A DNA stretch of 64,000 nt from Legionella sainthelensi (GCF_900637685.1 NZ_LR134388.1:944001-1008000), one strand, 5' to 3'; shown: positions 27,304-38,219, counted from the stretch's first letter. Numbers and translations: made by a program. Notes: generated by a model from the sequence alone, not told the origin.

Positions 27304-27368
27304 CAAAATAGCTTGATTTTTAATTCTGTATTTGTAAATGTCATTGCGTATTAAATCAAGCTATTTTG
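27304..27368. repeat. 16-base perfect inverted repeat with a 33-base loop
   Basis: CAAAATAGCTTGATTT (27304-27319) is exactly complementary to AAATCAAGCTATTTTG (27353-27368). It lies 30 bases after the J-like gene. The downstream arm ends TTTTG, so it could act as a terminator for the permease operon, but the long loop argues for a small palindromic element or a binding site. Confidence 0.5.
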
Positions 27369-27490
27369 AACAGCATAGAAGAATTATAAACAAACACTAC
27401 GGTAAATTTTGTTTAAATTGTTACTTCCCCTTGAATTAGATACCGTATCTCTGGCAAGATGCGTTTGTTTTGATTATCCAGTGAGGAATT

Positions 27491-28240
27491 ATGAAAATTC
27501 TCGTGGCAGTGAAGCGTGTAATTGATCCTTATGTAAAAATTAGAGTCAAATCGGACAATACCGGAGTTGAAACACAAAATATCAAAATGGCAATGAATCC
27601 ATTTGATGAAATTGCTGTTGAAGAAGCATTACGTTTGCGTGAAAAGAACTGGGCGACTGAAGTTGTTGCGGTAAGCATTGGTGGTGACAATTCACAAGAA
27701 ACACTGCGCCATGCTTTAGCCTTAGGTGTTGATAGAGCAATTTTGGTACGAACTCAAGATTCTTTTGAAAGCCTAAATATCGCTAAAATATTAAAAAAAA
27801 TTAGTGAAGATGAAAAACCAGACTTGGTATTGATGGGCAAACAAGCTATAGATGATGACAGTAATCAGACGCCGCAAATGTTAGCTTCTTTATTAAATTG
27901 GCCGCAGGCTACTTATGCTTCCAAAATCGAGCCAAATGGAAGTTCTCTTCAGGTAACTCGTGAAATAGATGGAGGCTTAGAAACTCTAAGTGTACATTTG
28001 CCTGCTATTGTGAGTACCGATTTACGTTTGAATGAGCCTCGATATGCGAGCCTTCCAAATATCATGAAAGCGAAAAAGAAACCGCTAGATATAATTGAAC
28101 TAGAAAATATGGGATTGTCACTTAAAAAGCATAGTGAAATATTAAAGGTGGCTGCACCAGCAGTTCGTAGTTCTGGTGTGAAAATTGAATCAGTCACTGA
28201 GTTATTAAATAAACTACAGCATGAAGCCAAAGTGCTTTGA
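27491..28240 (+). CDS. etfB: Electron transfer flavoprotein beta subunit EtfB
   Basis: 249 residues. EtfB pairs with EtfA; the heterodimer takes electrons from acyl-CoA dehydrogenases and passes them to ETF-ubiquinone oxidoreductase. Seen: KILVAVKRVIDPYVKIRVK start, AMNPFDEIAVEEALRLRE, the AMP-binding ALALGVDRAILV and GKQAIDDDSNQT, and EIDGGLETL. The ATG has GAGGAAT upstream. Partner etfA follows after 12 bases. The acyl-CoA dehydrogenase at 54.5 kb is a likely electron donor. Confidence 0.96.
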   Translation: MKILVAVKRVIDPYVKIRVKSDNTGVETQNIKMAMNPFDEIAVEEALRLREKNWATEVVAVSIGGDNSQETLRHALALGVDRAILVRTQDSFESLNIAKILKKISEDEKPDLVLMGKQAIDDDSNQTPQMLASLLNWPQATYASKIEPNGSSLQVTREIDGGLETLSVHLPAIVSTDLRLNEPRYASLPNIMKAKKKPLDIIELENMGLSLKKHSEILKVAAPAVRSSGVKIESVTELLNKLQHEAKVL

Positions 28241-28252
28241 TAGGGAGGAGTG

Positions 28253-29191
28253 ATGAGCACTTTAGTAATCGTTGAACATGATAACAAAATAGTACATCCA
28301 TCTACTCGTAATGCTTTGGCTGCAGCATTAGAGCTGGACGATAAGCCGACTTTATTAGTGATAGGGCATGAATGTCATTCAGTAGCAGAACAAGCTGCAA
28401 GTTTTGCAGGAGTCCATGTAGTTTGGTGTATTGATAAATCCTGCTATAAACATCCAGTGGCAGAACAAATCAGTGATTTAGTTCTTTCATTTGCACGCTC
28501 ATTTGATAATATATTAGTTTCTGCCAGTACTTTTGGTAAAAATATTGCACCGCGTGTTGCTGCTCAATTAGATGTAACTCAAGTTTCTGATGTAACTAAA
28601 ATAATTGATGCAAATACCTTTGAACATCCAATCTATGCGGGTAATGCTATAGAAACAGTGCGTGTTTTAGATCCTATTAAAGTATTAACAATTCGATCCA
28701 CAGCATTTGCTCCGATAACAGCCAATCAAGCGGTTTGTCACATTGAAGTCATCGATAAAGAGGTTCTTGCTGAACGAGCTCAATTTGTCAAACATGAATT
28801 AAGTAAATCGGAAAGGCCAGATTTAGGAAGTGCCAAAATTGTAGTTTCAGGTGGTAGAGGGTTGCAAAGTGCTGAGAAATTTAAATTAATAGAAGAGTTA
28901 GCTGATGCTCTTGGCGCTGCAGTAGGCGCTTCCCGTGCTGCTGTTGATGCTGGTTTTGTTCCTAATGATTATCAAGTAGGACAAACTGGAAGAATTGTTG
29001 CTCCTATGCTTTATATTGCTATCGGCATTTCCGGTGCTGTACAGCATTTAGCAGGAATGAAAGATTCCAAAGTGATTGTTGCAATAAACAAAGATGAAGA
29101 TGCGCCTATTTTCCAAGTTGCAGATTATGGTTTGGTTGGGGACTTATTTGAGTTAGTACCACAATTAATCGAACAGTTAAAAAATCGTTAG
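28253..29191 (+). CDS. etfA: Electron transfer flavoprotein alpha subunit EtfA
   Basis: 312 residues from ATG 28253 with GGGAGG upstream (a GTG directly before it is in frame). The C-terminal FAD-binding domain is clear: [47 protein letters not shown] and [14 protein letters not shown], then [11 protein letters not shown]. The N-terminal domain is shorter on motifs but the length is normal. It carries the FAD that shuttles electrons from acyl-CoA dehydrogenases. It is followed after 12 bases by ald. Confidence 0.96.
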   Translation: MSTLVIVEHDNKIVHPSTRNALAAALELDDKPTLLVIGHECHSVAEQAASFAGVHVVWCIDKSCYKHPVAEQISDLVLSFARSFDNILVSASTFGKNIAPRVAAQLDVTQVSDVTKIIDANTFEHPIYAGNAIETVRVLDPIKVLTIRSTAFAPITANQAVCHIEVIDKEVLAERAQFVKHELSKSERPDLGSAKIVVSGGRGLQSAEKFKLIEELADALGAAVGASRAAVDAGFVPNDYQVGQTGRIVAPMLYIAIGISGAVQHLAGMKDSKVIVAINKDEDAPIFQVADYGLVGDLFELVPQLIEQLKNR

Positions 29192-29203
29192 AGGGGAAAA
29201 AGT

Positions 29204-30325
29204 ATGTTAGTAGGTGTTCCAAAAGAAATTAAACCTCAAGAAAATCGTGTGGGTCTTGTTCCTTCTAGTATCAGGGAAATTATCAGGGTAGGAAGCTCAG
29301 TTATTGTCGAGAAGGGTGCAGGTTTAGGGATTGGTATCTCTGATGATGATTACCGGCATGCAGGAGCCGAAGTAGTTGAGAGTGCTGATGAAGTGTATTC
29401 TAGGGCAGAGTTAATTGTAAAGGTAAAAGAGCCGCAGCCCATTGAATGCAAACGCTTGCGTGAAGGTCAGACTTTATTTACCTATTTACATTTGGCTCCA
29501 GATCCACATCAAACACGTATGCTTAAAGAGTCTGGTGTTACAGCCATTGCTTATGAAACGGTGACTCAAGATGATGGTGGTTTGCCATTATTAACACCTA
29601 TGTCTCAGGTTGCTGGTCGGATGTCAATTCAAGCAGGTGCGCATTGTTTGGAAATGGCTCAGGGTGGAAGCGGTATTTTATTAGGTGGCGTGCCTGGGGT
29701 TGCTGCTGCCAATGTGGTGGTTATTGGTGGCGGAGTTGTTGGTACTAATGCAGTACGCATGGCTATGGGGATGGAAGCACGAGTCACAGTATTGGATCGT
29801 TCTTTAGCGCGCTTAAATGAATTAGATTTTCAATTTGGCTCTAAGATTAATACGGTTTATTCTACTGTTGACAGTATTGAAAAATATGTTGCTAGAGCTG
29901 ATTTAGTGATTGGAGCCGTTTTGGTTCCCGGAGCAGCAGCACCCAAATTGGTAACACGATCTATGCTTCGCTCAATGCGTCCAGGCTCTGTTTTAGTAGA
30001 CGTTGCTATCGATCAAGGCGGATGTTTTGAAACAAGTCGTCCAACGACACATCAAGAACCAACATATGTTATTGATCATGTAGTTCATTACTGTGTGGCT
30101 AACATGCCAGGAGCTGTACCAAGAACTTCAACTTTTGCCTTGAATAATGCGACTTTGCCTTACGTCTTAAGTATTGTTACTAAAGGTGTGAAACTGGCCT
30201 TATTAAATGATAAGCATTTACTTAATGGATTGAATGTTCATCAAGGTAAAATTACTTTTGAAGCAGTTGCTCGTGATTTAGGTTATGAGTATACACCTGC
30301 CGCTATTGCCTTAGCTGGGCGATAA
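29204..30325 (+). CDS. ald: Alanine dehydrogenase
   Basis: 373 residues. Ald converts L-alanine and NAD to pyruvate, ammonia and NADH. The substrate residues Lys75 (IVKVKEPQ) and His96 (YLHLAPDP) sit at the positions known from other bacterial Ald enzymes. The NAD fold is [16 protein letters not shown] (about 171-186). A start [19 protein letters not shown] is diagnostic. Legionella uses amino acids as main carbon source, so the link of ald with etfBA in one operon makes metabolic sense. GAGGGG precedes the ATG. Confidence 0.96.
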   Translation: MLVGVPKEIKPQENRVGLVPSSIREIIRVGSSVIVEKGAGLGIGISDDDYRHAGAEVVESADEVYSRAELIVKVKEPQPIECKRLREGQTLFTYLHLAPDPHQTRMLKESGVTAIAYETVTQDDGGLPLLTPMSQVAGRMSIQAGAHCLEMAQGGSGILLGGVPGVAAANVVVIGGGVVGTNAVRMAMGMEARVTVLDRSLARLNELDFQFGSKINTVYSTVDSIEKYVARADLVIGAVLVPGAAAPKLVTRSMLRSMRPGSVLVDVAIDQGGCFETSRPTTHQEPTYVIDHVVHYCVANMPGAVPRTSTFALNNATLPYVLSIVTKGVKLALLNDKHLLNGLNVHQGKITFEAVARDLGYEYTPAAIALAGR

Positions 30326-30380
30326 TTTTAAAGATGCTGTTGAATCATATAAGAAGTATTTCTCATGGATTTAACAGCTT

Positions 30381-31873
30381 CTAACTCATCTTAACAACTT
30401 TATAATAAAAAACAGACGATTCATGCCCATTGTTATCATGGTAATGGATAGGTTTTATAGTAGTTAAAGAGATTGTTTTTTTCTTCACTTGGGGATGTGA
30501 AAAGAAAGAAGTTTTCGAGGAAATTAAAATTAAATTCTTCCCCTTAACCTCGTCCATACTTCCCCAATATTGATACATCAAACTGTTTAAACCAAAAATA
30601 TGCCAACCCGTAACTTTGTAGGAATTATTCATTTGTCCTTGTTCGAAGTACTTTTTCTGATAAAAAGTAAGCTCGCTTGCAATATTATAAGTATCTAGTG
30701 GTAAAATGATAGGAACGTTATGAGTTTTATCTTCTAATTGTTGAGCAATGTTATGAATTTCCCGAGTAAGGTTATCCCACGGAATTAATTTTTCAAAAAA
30801 GTAATGATTAATTTTTTCAGGTTTATCTGACAAAATACAATAAATAATACTGCTATAAATAAACATCGTAATGACAGAAGTGATAGCCCAACTTTTACGA
30901 AAAGTTATACCGAGTATTTGTTGCTTATCCGCTATTAAGAGCGCAAGCCATGGGATAATAGCTAGAAAGATGGGGCCAATCCAATTCATTTTGATTACAT
31001 GAAATAAACTAAAGCAGGAAAAAAATAAAAGGGGTACAGCAATATAAATTTGAAAAAAGTATTTTGTTTCAAGGGCTATAATTTTTTTCGAATACTTCTT
31101 TGAGAATAGAATCCATGCACCAAAAACTCCTGCAGGAGTTAAAAATGCCAGGACTAAACCCATTAATTTATGAAAAGAAAAAGAATAGTAATCATGAAAT
31201 CGTCGCGAACTTTGAAATAAAAATGATGCCCAATTATGTGTGGCATTCCAATAAATAACAGGTATAAATAGAATAAATGCTATTAACGCACAACAATAAG
31301 GCTCTTTACGTAAGAACCATTTTCTGGATGAGGGAGCGTATATCAAATAGATTATTGTCGATAATCCTAACAGCACAATAGTGTATTTTGAGAGGAGCCC
31401 TAAACCAATCCATATTCCTGCCCAATACCAACTGTTATGTTTCTCTAAAACAAGTCCTTGATAAAGATAATAGAGAGTTGCCGACCAACACAGAATAAGA
31501 GGTATATCAGGGGTAATAACTAGAGAGTGTATAAAAAGAATGGCATTATAGAGAGCAATACTACTGCATACAATCCCGCATCCTTTCGTATTAATGTTGT
31601 TAATTTAAAGCTAAAGTAACAGGTTAAGATCCAGCAAGGAATAGTCGCAAAACGTACTCCCCATTCATTTGTACCAAAAATTAAAGTTCCTAATTTGATT
31701 AAAATGGCAACCATAGGCGGATGATCTAGAAAACTAAAATCAAGATGGTTCGAATAATTCCAATAATATGCTTCTTCAACTAATAAATTGGATTTGAACA
31801 TAAAGAATATTCGTAGTAAAAGAAGAAGTAAGATTAAAATCAAAAAGGGATGCGAAGATTTACTACTATTCAT
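30381..31873 (-). pseudogene. GT39-family (ArnT/PMT-like) membrane glycosyltransferase, frameshifted
   Basis: Two frames make one protein. From ATG 31873, 117 residues run to a TAG at 31520-31522, containing a first helix, then EEAYYWNYS and LDFSFLDHPPMVAIL, the acidic first-loop and DHPP motifs of GT39 enzymes. One base away the reading resumes as VITPDIPLILCW and goes on through at least seven more membrane helices to the stop at 30381. A single missing base in the TCTCTAGTTATT stretch explains the break. Intact members move sugars or aminosugars from polyprenyl phosphate to lipid A or proteins in the periplasm. Decay or sequencing error both possible. Confidence 0.82.
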
Positions 31874-31898
31874 TAATTTTTAATTCCTTGCCTCGTAA

Positions 31899-32696
31899 TT
31901 AATTAAGTTTGGTTGCCCGATACATCATATAGGTCTGATGAAGGATGTTATCGCGATAATAGTTTTCAGCAATATTACAGACTTCAATTCGAAATTGATT
32001 CATTTCATATGAATCGCTTCCAAAGCGTTTTAGTAGATTTGCCACAGGTCCGAGGCTTTTTTCAATAGAATTCAAATAATGTCCCAGACTCATCGTTGGT
32101 ACCGGCATTGTACCATAATCAAAACATCCATTTGTTACACGGTTGCCTAACCGATATTTAACATATTCAGGTTCTCCCCACTTTGTTGGTAGATCAATGG
32201 TATCCGGGGGAGGATTATACTTACTGACCAATACAAACAATTGACCAACAAAATGTTCTGCGGGCCATGTCGAAAATGCTATAATACCTCCAGGTTTTAA
32301 AACTCTAAGCATTTCATCGATTGCTTTTTGTGCATTCGGAGCAAACATATGACCGAACTGGCTTAAAACCATATCGAAATTTGCATCAGGATAAGGTAGT
32401 TGTTCTACATCGCCCTCTTTAAAATCAATAGCAACTTGAGCTAGCTGTGCATTTAATTCTGCTTTTTCTAATAAAGTAGGACTTAAATCAAGAGCGGACA
32501 CCTGGACACCCATACGAGCAGCTGTAATCGCAGTTACTCCTGTTCCGCATCCTACGTCTAAAATATGAGCATGAGCCTGGAGCCCAGAAAATTGAATCAA
32601 TTTCGGAGCAACGAGGGTGGTGAGCATTTCTAGAGGAGCAAATAGTCCCCAACTGGCTTTTTGTATCGCTTTAAAATTTATTAACTCATCAGACAT
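31899..32696 (-). CDS. Class I SAM-dependent methyltransferase
   Basis: 265 residues. Motif I ILDVGCGTGVTA (about 45-56), an acidic residue after beta-2 (VSALDLSP), EGDVEQLPYPDANFDMVLSQFG (motif II/III region, positions ~94-115) and RVLKPGGIIAFSTW. These match the Methyltransf_11/UbiE-like group acting on small molecules or lipids. The substrate is unknown. No signal or membrane span. It lies 25 bases upstream of the glycosyltransferase gene on the same strand and may be transcribed with it. Confidence 0.85.
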   Translation of the reverse strand: MSDELINFKAIQKASWGLFAPLEMLTTLVAPKLIQFSGLQAHAHILDVGCGTGVTAITAARMGVQVSALDLSPTLLEKAELNAQLAQVAIDFKEGDVEQLPYPDANFDMVLSQFGHMFAPNAQKAIDEMLRVLKPGGIIAFSTWPAEHFVGQLFVLVSKYNPPPDTIDLPTKWGEPEYVKYRLGNRVTNGCFDYGTMPVPTMSLGHYLNSIEKSLGPVANLLKRFGSDSYEMNQFRIEVCNIAENYYRDNILHQTYMMYRATKLN

Positions 32697-32897
32697 TTTT
32701 TATGATTTTCTGAAAAAATAATATGCTAACACAACAGGCATGAAAGAAGTATCAACATTGAGAATATGCTATTTTAAGTAAAAGATGTCGTCATCACTCT
32801 AGGGAGGACTTCAACTCGCAAAGTGCATATGAAATCGTAAAGAGAGTGATTTTTTATGTGGAGATATGTCAAATTTATATCTCCACCAGTCTAATGA

Positions 32898-35263
32898 CTA
32901 AAATAGACTCTCTTCTACTGGGGCCAGTTGTTGCTGATCATTGCTTGCATTATAAACAGGAGCAAGCTCTTCCTCTGCTGGAACTTCCTTACTACGAAAA
33001 TATTCTATGATCCCATTTGGTTGATTAGGTCGGGCCAGTAATCCGCTATGGGGATCAATACGAACTGCTACTACATTCTCTGGTTGTTTCATTTCGCTTT
33101 CAGGTTTTCCTTTTAAGGCAACTTTCATGAAGTCAATCCATAAGGGAAGAGCAAGTCCTGCGGCATATTCGTGTAAGGATTTAGGATTATCGAAACCAAT
33201 CCAGGTTGTTACAACAAGATCTGCATTAAAACCTGCAAACCATGCATCAACCTGATCATTAGTTGTTCCTGTTTTACCCGCTATATCTTGGCGATTAAGC
33301 ACTTTGGCTGCACGAGCTGTACCATGTTGAATCACGTCTTTTAATGCACTATTCATTAAAAAGTAATATCTTCAGGTAAGACTCGTGGAGCTAAAGTAGA
33401 ATGATCTATATTTTCACAGTTGTTACACACAACGGTCGGTTTTGCTTGCAATAAAATCTTTCCATCTGCGTCCGTAATGTGATCGATAAGATAAGGTTCT
33501 ACTTTATACCCACCGTTGGCAAAAACAGCATAAGCAGTAGTTAATTCCATAGGACTAATAGACAAGCTTCCTAATGCAAGGGATAATCCTTTAGGCAGGG
33601 CTTTCTTATTAAATCCAAAACGAGTAAGGAAATCTATCGTGTAATTAATACCTATGTCATCCAGAATACGTATCGACACTAAATTTTTAGATTGAACCAA
33701 TGCCGTTTTCAGGCGTGTTGGGCCATTAAATTTTAGGTTTACATTATGAGGACGCCATAAATTTGGTTGGCTTGGATCATCAACTACAATAGGGGCATCA
33801 TTAATTAACGTTGCTAAAGTATACCCATTATTTAATGCAGCTGCATAGACAAATGGCTTAAAGCTAGAGCCAGGTTGTCTGCTTGATTGAGTGGCTCGGT
33901 TAAATTTACTTTTTTGAAAGTTGAATCCACCCACTAGAACTTCTATGGCTCCGTTTTTAGGATTAAGTGCTACCATTGCTGATTCTGCTTCAGGAATTTG
34001 TGCTAATTCCCAATGTTCTTTTGTTGAATGAACATAAATAATATCCCCAACGGCAACTACTTGCATGGCTTTTACGGGGGCTTTCCCTACCCACCCATTT
34101 TTAAGGGCTGGCCGTGCCCATGACAAACCTTTCCATGGGATTAGTACAGTTTGACCATTTTGTAATGTGGCAGTAGCATCTTTTTCTCGTACTTCGGTTA
34201 CTACTGCTGGAGAAAGATGATTAAGTTCGGGATATTTCTCTAGATTTTTTTGAATTTCATGCAGGGATTTACTGTTTTTTTCACCAATGGTGGCAATAGG
34301 TCCTCTATATCCATGGCGATGATCATATGCAATCAAATTCTTTTCTACTACACCATTTGCTGTATTTTGCAGTTTTCCATCAATAGTAGTATAAACTTTA
34401 TATCCTTTGGTATAAGCATCTGGGCCAAAATTGTCATATAAAGATTGGCGAATCATTTCTGCAACATAGGGTGCTTTTACTTCAATAGGAGTACCATGAT
34501 ACCTGGCTGTAATCGGTTGATTAATCGCATTTTGATATTGTTCTTCATTGATATATCGTTCTTCTAATAAACGCTCCAATACGTGGTCACGGCGCTTTTT
34601 AGCTGCTAGGGGATTGGCAATAGGATTTTGTGTCGAAGGGGCTTGAGGAAGCCCCGCAATCATTGCTAGCTCTGCTAAATTTAATTCATTAAGTGGTTTG
34701 CCAAAATACACCATTGCTGCGGCACCGACACCATATGCGCGATTACCTAAATAAATTCTATTCAAATAAAGTTCAAGGATTTTCTCCTTACTTAACTCCC
34801 TATCAATTTTTATGGCCAGCATAATTTCATTAAGTTTACGTAAAAATGTTTTTTTACGACTTAAAAAGAAATTACGAGCTACTTGCATGGTAATTGTACT
34901 GCCGCCCTGGGATTTTGTCCCAGTTTTTATCATGCGAACAGCAGCACGGCCAAGGCCCATTACATCGACACCAGGATGCTCAAAAAAGCGTTGATCTTCT
35001 GTGGCTATTAATGCATGAATAAGCATTGGTGGAATTTCATCGTAAGTAACAGGAATACGTTTTTTTTCGCCATACTCCTGAATCAGCAAACCTTCTTTGC
35101 TGAATATTTGTAAAGGTACTTGTAATTGTACTGTTTTTAATGAGTCTACATTAGGAAGTTGACTTTCAAGATAGAGGTATAAAAAGCTACCTACTACTAA
35201 TAAAAGAAAAAGTAGGCTCATCAGCGCCCATAGACCTTTACGCCAGAAGTATGCCATTTTCAT
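32898..35263 (-). pseudogene. mrcA: Penicillin-binding protein 1A (MrcA), broken by a one-base loss before the KTG motif
   Basis: Bifunctional glycosyltransferase/transpeptidase of the cell wall. From ATG 35263: one membrane anchor (~10-31), GT51 domain with Glu89 (TEDQRFFEHPG) and KSQGGSTITMQ, then the transpeptidase with Ser466-X-X-Lys469 (RQPGSSFKPF) and SKN. The frame stops at 33356 after EDITF. Shifted by one base it continues MNSALKDVIQ through AGKTGTTND to a normal end at 32898. Five As lie at 33358-33362 (five Ts in the gene) where six would keep the frame. As written the protein lacks KTG and cannot transpeptidate. Confidence 0.85.
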
Positions 35264-35489
35264 AGAGTTATATGTTTTGAATGAAATTTGGCGAGTATTA
35301 TACAGTGATTCTCGGTAAGATTGCGAGTTTTGTGCAAAAAAGAGAAGGAATTTTATACTGATTTTAACTGTTTCATTGAATTTTCTTCCAAAAATTCAAT
35401 GAAACAAAGTATTATTAGAGATCGAAGTACTATAGAAACACGTTCAATAAGGCAAACTAACAAAAGATGTAGCTAATGACATATTTTAT

Positions 35490-36914
35490 TTAATCAACGT
35501 TTGGTCGTGAAGTAGTATCTTCGACTATATCTATGTCTGCTTCAGGGGAGAGATTAGATCGAAAAAATGTTCCCTTGTGCTGGTTTAGTAAATAGAATGG
35601 AGTTAAACCACCATATAAAGAAGGGAGGGGACGTTTGGGAAACGGAGTTTCTTCAGCCTTTTGTTTTTTGAAAGTCTCGAATTCTAATTGGGTTTTTTCG
35701 AGTTCTGCTCGAGCATTTTCCAAATCACGATGCAATTCCTCAATAGTTTTTTCTTGTGTTTTATTTGTTTCAATGAGCTTTAGCTTTTGCAATGTGAGTG
35801 AGGATTTATCTGACTCTAAGCTTGATTTTTGGTGTGTTAAAGTAGATTTATCCTCTTCTAACTGAGAAACTTGGAGTTTTAATGTTGATTTTTGCATCTC
35901 TAACTCAGATTTTTGGTGGGTAAGAGTAGATTTATCCTTTTCTAACCGAGAAACTTGAAGCTTTAATGTAGATTTTTGCGCCTCTAATTCAGATTTCTGG
36001 TGGGTTAATATCGATTTATCGTCCTCTAATTGAGACATTTGCAACTCTAATGCAGACTTTTGTTCCTCTAGTTCAGTTTTTTCATGCGTTAAAGTAGATT
36101 TCTCATCTTTTAATTCAGACATTTGCAGTTCTAACGTTGAATTGTGTTCCTCTAGTTCCAATTTTTGGCGTGATAACATAGATTTATCGCTTTCTAGTTG
36201 GGATATTTGCCGTTCTAATGTAGACTTCTGCTCTTCTAACTCAGATTTTTGTAATACTAAATTGGACTGCTCGGACTCTAATTCAAATTTTTGATTTTTA
36301 AGTTCTGAAACGAGTAAGGCATTCTGATGTTCAATACACAGGGCAGCAGCGATCTCTTTTATTTCTTCATCAGTATAGTCTATGGTGATGTGAAATCTAC
36401 CTAGAACTTCATCAAGAAGTATATCTCCTGAATTACAAAAGTGGTTACCATAATAAGCATCGTTGATTAAACCATTTAAATCATCATAGGTTATCGCTTT
36501 GTCGTCCAGGCTACTGTAAGTTACTTTGTATGAGGTATTTTTATAAATTTTTAATAGCTGTCGACTATCAATAAAAAGCTGGCTTATTTGTTGTTTTAAT
36601 TTTTCTAATTCTTCGGAAGTAAATGGAATTTTTCTATCGAGCTGTTCTTTTAAAAAAATGGTTTCTTTTAATATGAATGTAAGAAAGGGCTTACGATCAG
36701 GATATTTTTTGGTACATGCATCGATTAATCGTGTAAGTCTTTGGTCAAATTTGAGTTCCGTATTTTGCATGATATCAATCGCATAGCTACGAGATTTTTT
36801 TCTAAGTAGCGTTTGATCACTTTCGACGATTAATTTAGTAACATCTTTTTGAGTATCGTGATAGCGTACAATGACGGATGCCAACGAATTGATTAAATCT
36901 TCTAATTTAGTCAT
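35490..36914 (-). CDS. Coiled-coil protein with five 28-residue repeats, candidate effector
   Basis: 474 residues, no signal peptide or membrane helix. The N-terminal 200 residues are a soluble helical region (NSLASVIVRYHDTQKDVTKL). Residues 223-362 are five tandem repeats of 28 residues (four heptads each) of the form KSELExQKSTLxxQxSxLExDKSxLTHQ, followed by a partial sixth and more coil to about 430. The C-terminal tail (about 430-474) is Pro- and aromatic-rich and not coiled. I know no function. Long coiled coils of this kind are common in Dot/Icm effectors, but so are structural proteins. It sits between mrcA and pilM, where gammaproteobacteria usually have nothing. AAGGAG precedes the start. 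Confidence 0.8.
   Translation of the reverse strand: MTKLEDLINSLASVIVRYHDTQKDVTKLIVESDQTLLRKKSRSYAIDIMQNTELKFDQRLTRLIDACTKKYPDRKPFLTFILKETIFLKEQLDRKIPFTSEELEKLKQQISQLFIDSRQLLKIYKNTSYKVTYSSLDDKAITYDDLNGLINDAYYGNHFCNSGDILLDEVLGRFHITIDYTDEEIKEIAAALCIEHQNALLVSELKNQKFELESEQSNLVLQKSELEEQKSTLERQISQLESDKSMLSRQKLELEEHNSTLELQMSELKDEKSTLTHEKTELEEQKSALELQMSQLEDDKSILTHQKSELEAQKSTLKLQVSRLEKDKSTLTHQKSELEMQKSTLKLQVSQLEEDKSTLTHQKSSLESDKSSLTLQKLKLIETNKTQEKTIEELHRDLENARAELEKTQLEFETFKKQKAEETPFPKRPLPSLYGGLTPFYLLNQHKGTFFRSNLSPEADIDIVEDTTSRPNVD
35829..36248 (-). repeat. Five tandem 84-bp coding repeats
   Basis: Within the coiled-coil gene, residues 223-362 correspond to five in-frame 84-base units. The two most similar units (residues 307-334 and 335-362) differ at only a few positions, so recent duplication or conversion is likely. 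Copy number could vary between strains. Confidence 0.85.
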
Positions 36915-36953
36915 GCGAATCTCCTTGTTAAAGCATAAATGTAAAATCCCCTT

Positions 36954-37004
36954 GCAAGTTGGTTTTTCACTATATTAAATGTTTTGATGAAGCGCAAGTT
37001 GGTT
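36954..37004. repeat. Direct repeat GCAAGTTGGTT, 40 bases apart
   Basis: Exact 11-base copies lie at 36954-36964 and 36994-37004, between the coiled-coil gene start and the pilM promoter region. Forty bases is close to four helical turns, so both would face the same side of the DNA. A regulator site is inference. Confidence 0.4.
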
Positions 37005-37150
37005 ATCGAAGTAAAAATGACAATTGATAACTATTTGTGATAATTTAAAGGAGTAGGAAATAGTGTAATTTTTTAATGGGTTACGTTAACATCTCCCTAT
37101 ACTCTAAAAGGAATGCATGAATGTATGGAAGATTCAAAGGAATAAAGAAC

Positions 37151-38215
37151 ATGCTTCAATTATTGCAACCCCAGCATCGTTCAACTCTTGGAATAGACAT
37201 AACATCTACAGCAGTCAAAATATTAGAAATTTCAGGTAAGAATGGTGATCTTGTTATTGAGAATTACGGACGTGAACTATTGCCACCCAATGCAATGGAT
37301 GGAAATGTTATCAAGGATCTCGATGCAGTCTCTCAATGTGTTAAAAAAATAGTTGACCGATTGCATACTCCGTGTAAGCAAGCTGCATTGGCTGTGCCAG
37401 ATGCGGCGATCATTAGTAAAGTAGTGCAAATTAATGAAGGCTTAAATGATGAGGAGATGGAGGAGCTTATCGCGACTGAGGCTGATAAATATATTCCTTA
37501 TCCAATTGAAGAAATTAATCTAGATTTCGAGGTTTTGGGACCCTATCCGAAAAACCCACATTTACTTGATGTGCTTATCGTTGCTTCGCGAGCAGAAAAT
37601 GTCAACCAGCGTGTTGGAATAGCTACGGCTGCGGGTTTAGAGGCTGTAGTAGTAGATGTTGAATCTTACGCAGTGGAGCGAGCAGCACAACGAATAGTTT
37701 CAGATTTACCAGGACTTGGTAAAGAAAAGACAATTGCTATTATTGATATTGGGGCATGTTATACTCATTTATTCGTATTGCATAAAATGAAATTAGTTTA
37801 TTCTCGAGAAGAAAAATTTGGTGATAAGCAATTAATTGAATCAATTGCAGAGCACTATAAAATAACCTTAGAGGAGGCAACAGTTGCTAGGGATAAAAAG
37901 CAATTACCTTCTAATTATGAAACAGAAGTTTTAGAGCCTTTTAAAGAAAATATCTTGTTGCAGATTAAGAGGACGTTGCAGTTTTTTTATTCTACAAACC
38001 CAGAAGGAGAGGTTGATCATATTCTATTGGCTGGGGGATTAGCAAGATTACCAGGCTTAGTTACTCTAGTTAAAGACCGATTAGGAAAAGCAGCTGCTAT
38101 CGCTAATCCACTTTCATATATGACCCCAAGTAAAAAAATCCATTTAGATGACATAAATAATGATGCGCCCGCACTAATGGTTGCTTGTGGTTTAGCATTA
38201 AGAAATGTAGAGTGA
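37151..38215 (+). CDS. pilM: Type IV pilus inner membrane platform protein PilM
   Basis: 354 residues from ATG 37151, the same length as Pseudomonas PilM; an ATG 10 codons upstream is also open. PilM is a cytosolic actin-like ATP-binding protein that binds the PilN N-terminus. Motifs: LGIDITSTAVKILEIS, AVPDAAIISKVV, EADKYIPYPIEEINLDF, ATAAGLEAVVVDVESYA, AIIDIGACYTHLFV and ILLAGGLARLPGL. It starts the pilMNOPQ operon, with gaps of 4 bases or overlaps. Confidence 0.96.
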   Translation: MLQLLQPQHRSTLGIDITSTAVKILEISGKNGDLVIENYGRELLPPNAMDGNVIKDLDAVSQCVKKIVDRLHTPCKQAALAVPDAAIISKVVQINEGLNDEEMEELIATEADKYIPYPIEEINLDFEVLGPYPKNPHLLDVLIVASRAENVNQRVGIATAAGLEAVVVDVESYAVERAAQRIVSDLPGLGKEKTIAIIDIGACYTHLFVLHKMKLVYSREEKFGDKQLIESIAEHYKITLEEATVARDKKQLPSNYETEVLEPFKENILLQIKRTLQFFYSTNPEGEVDHILLAGGLARLPGLVTLVKDRLGKAAAIANPLSYMTPSKKIHLDDINNDAPALMVACGLALRNVE

Positions 38216-38219
38216 CTCT

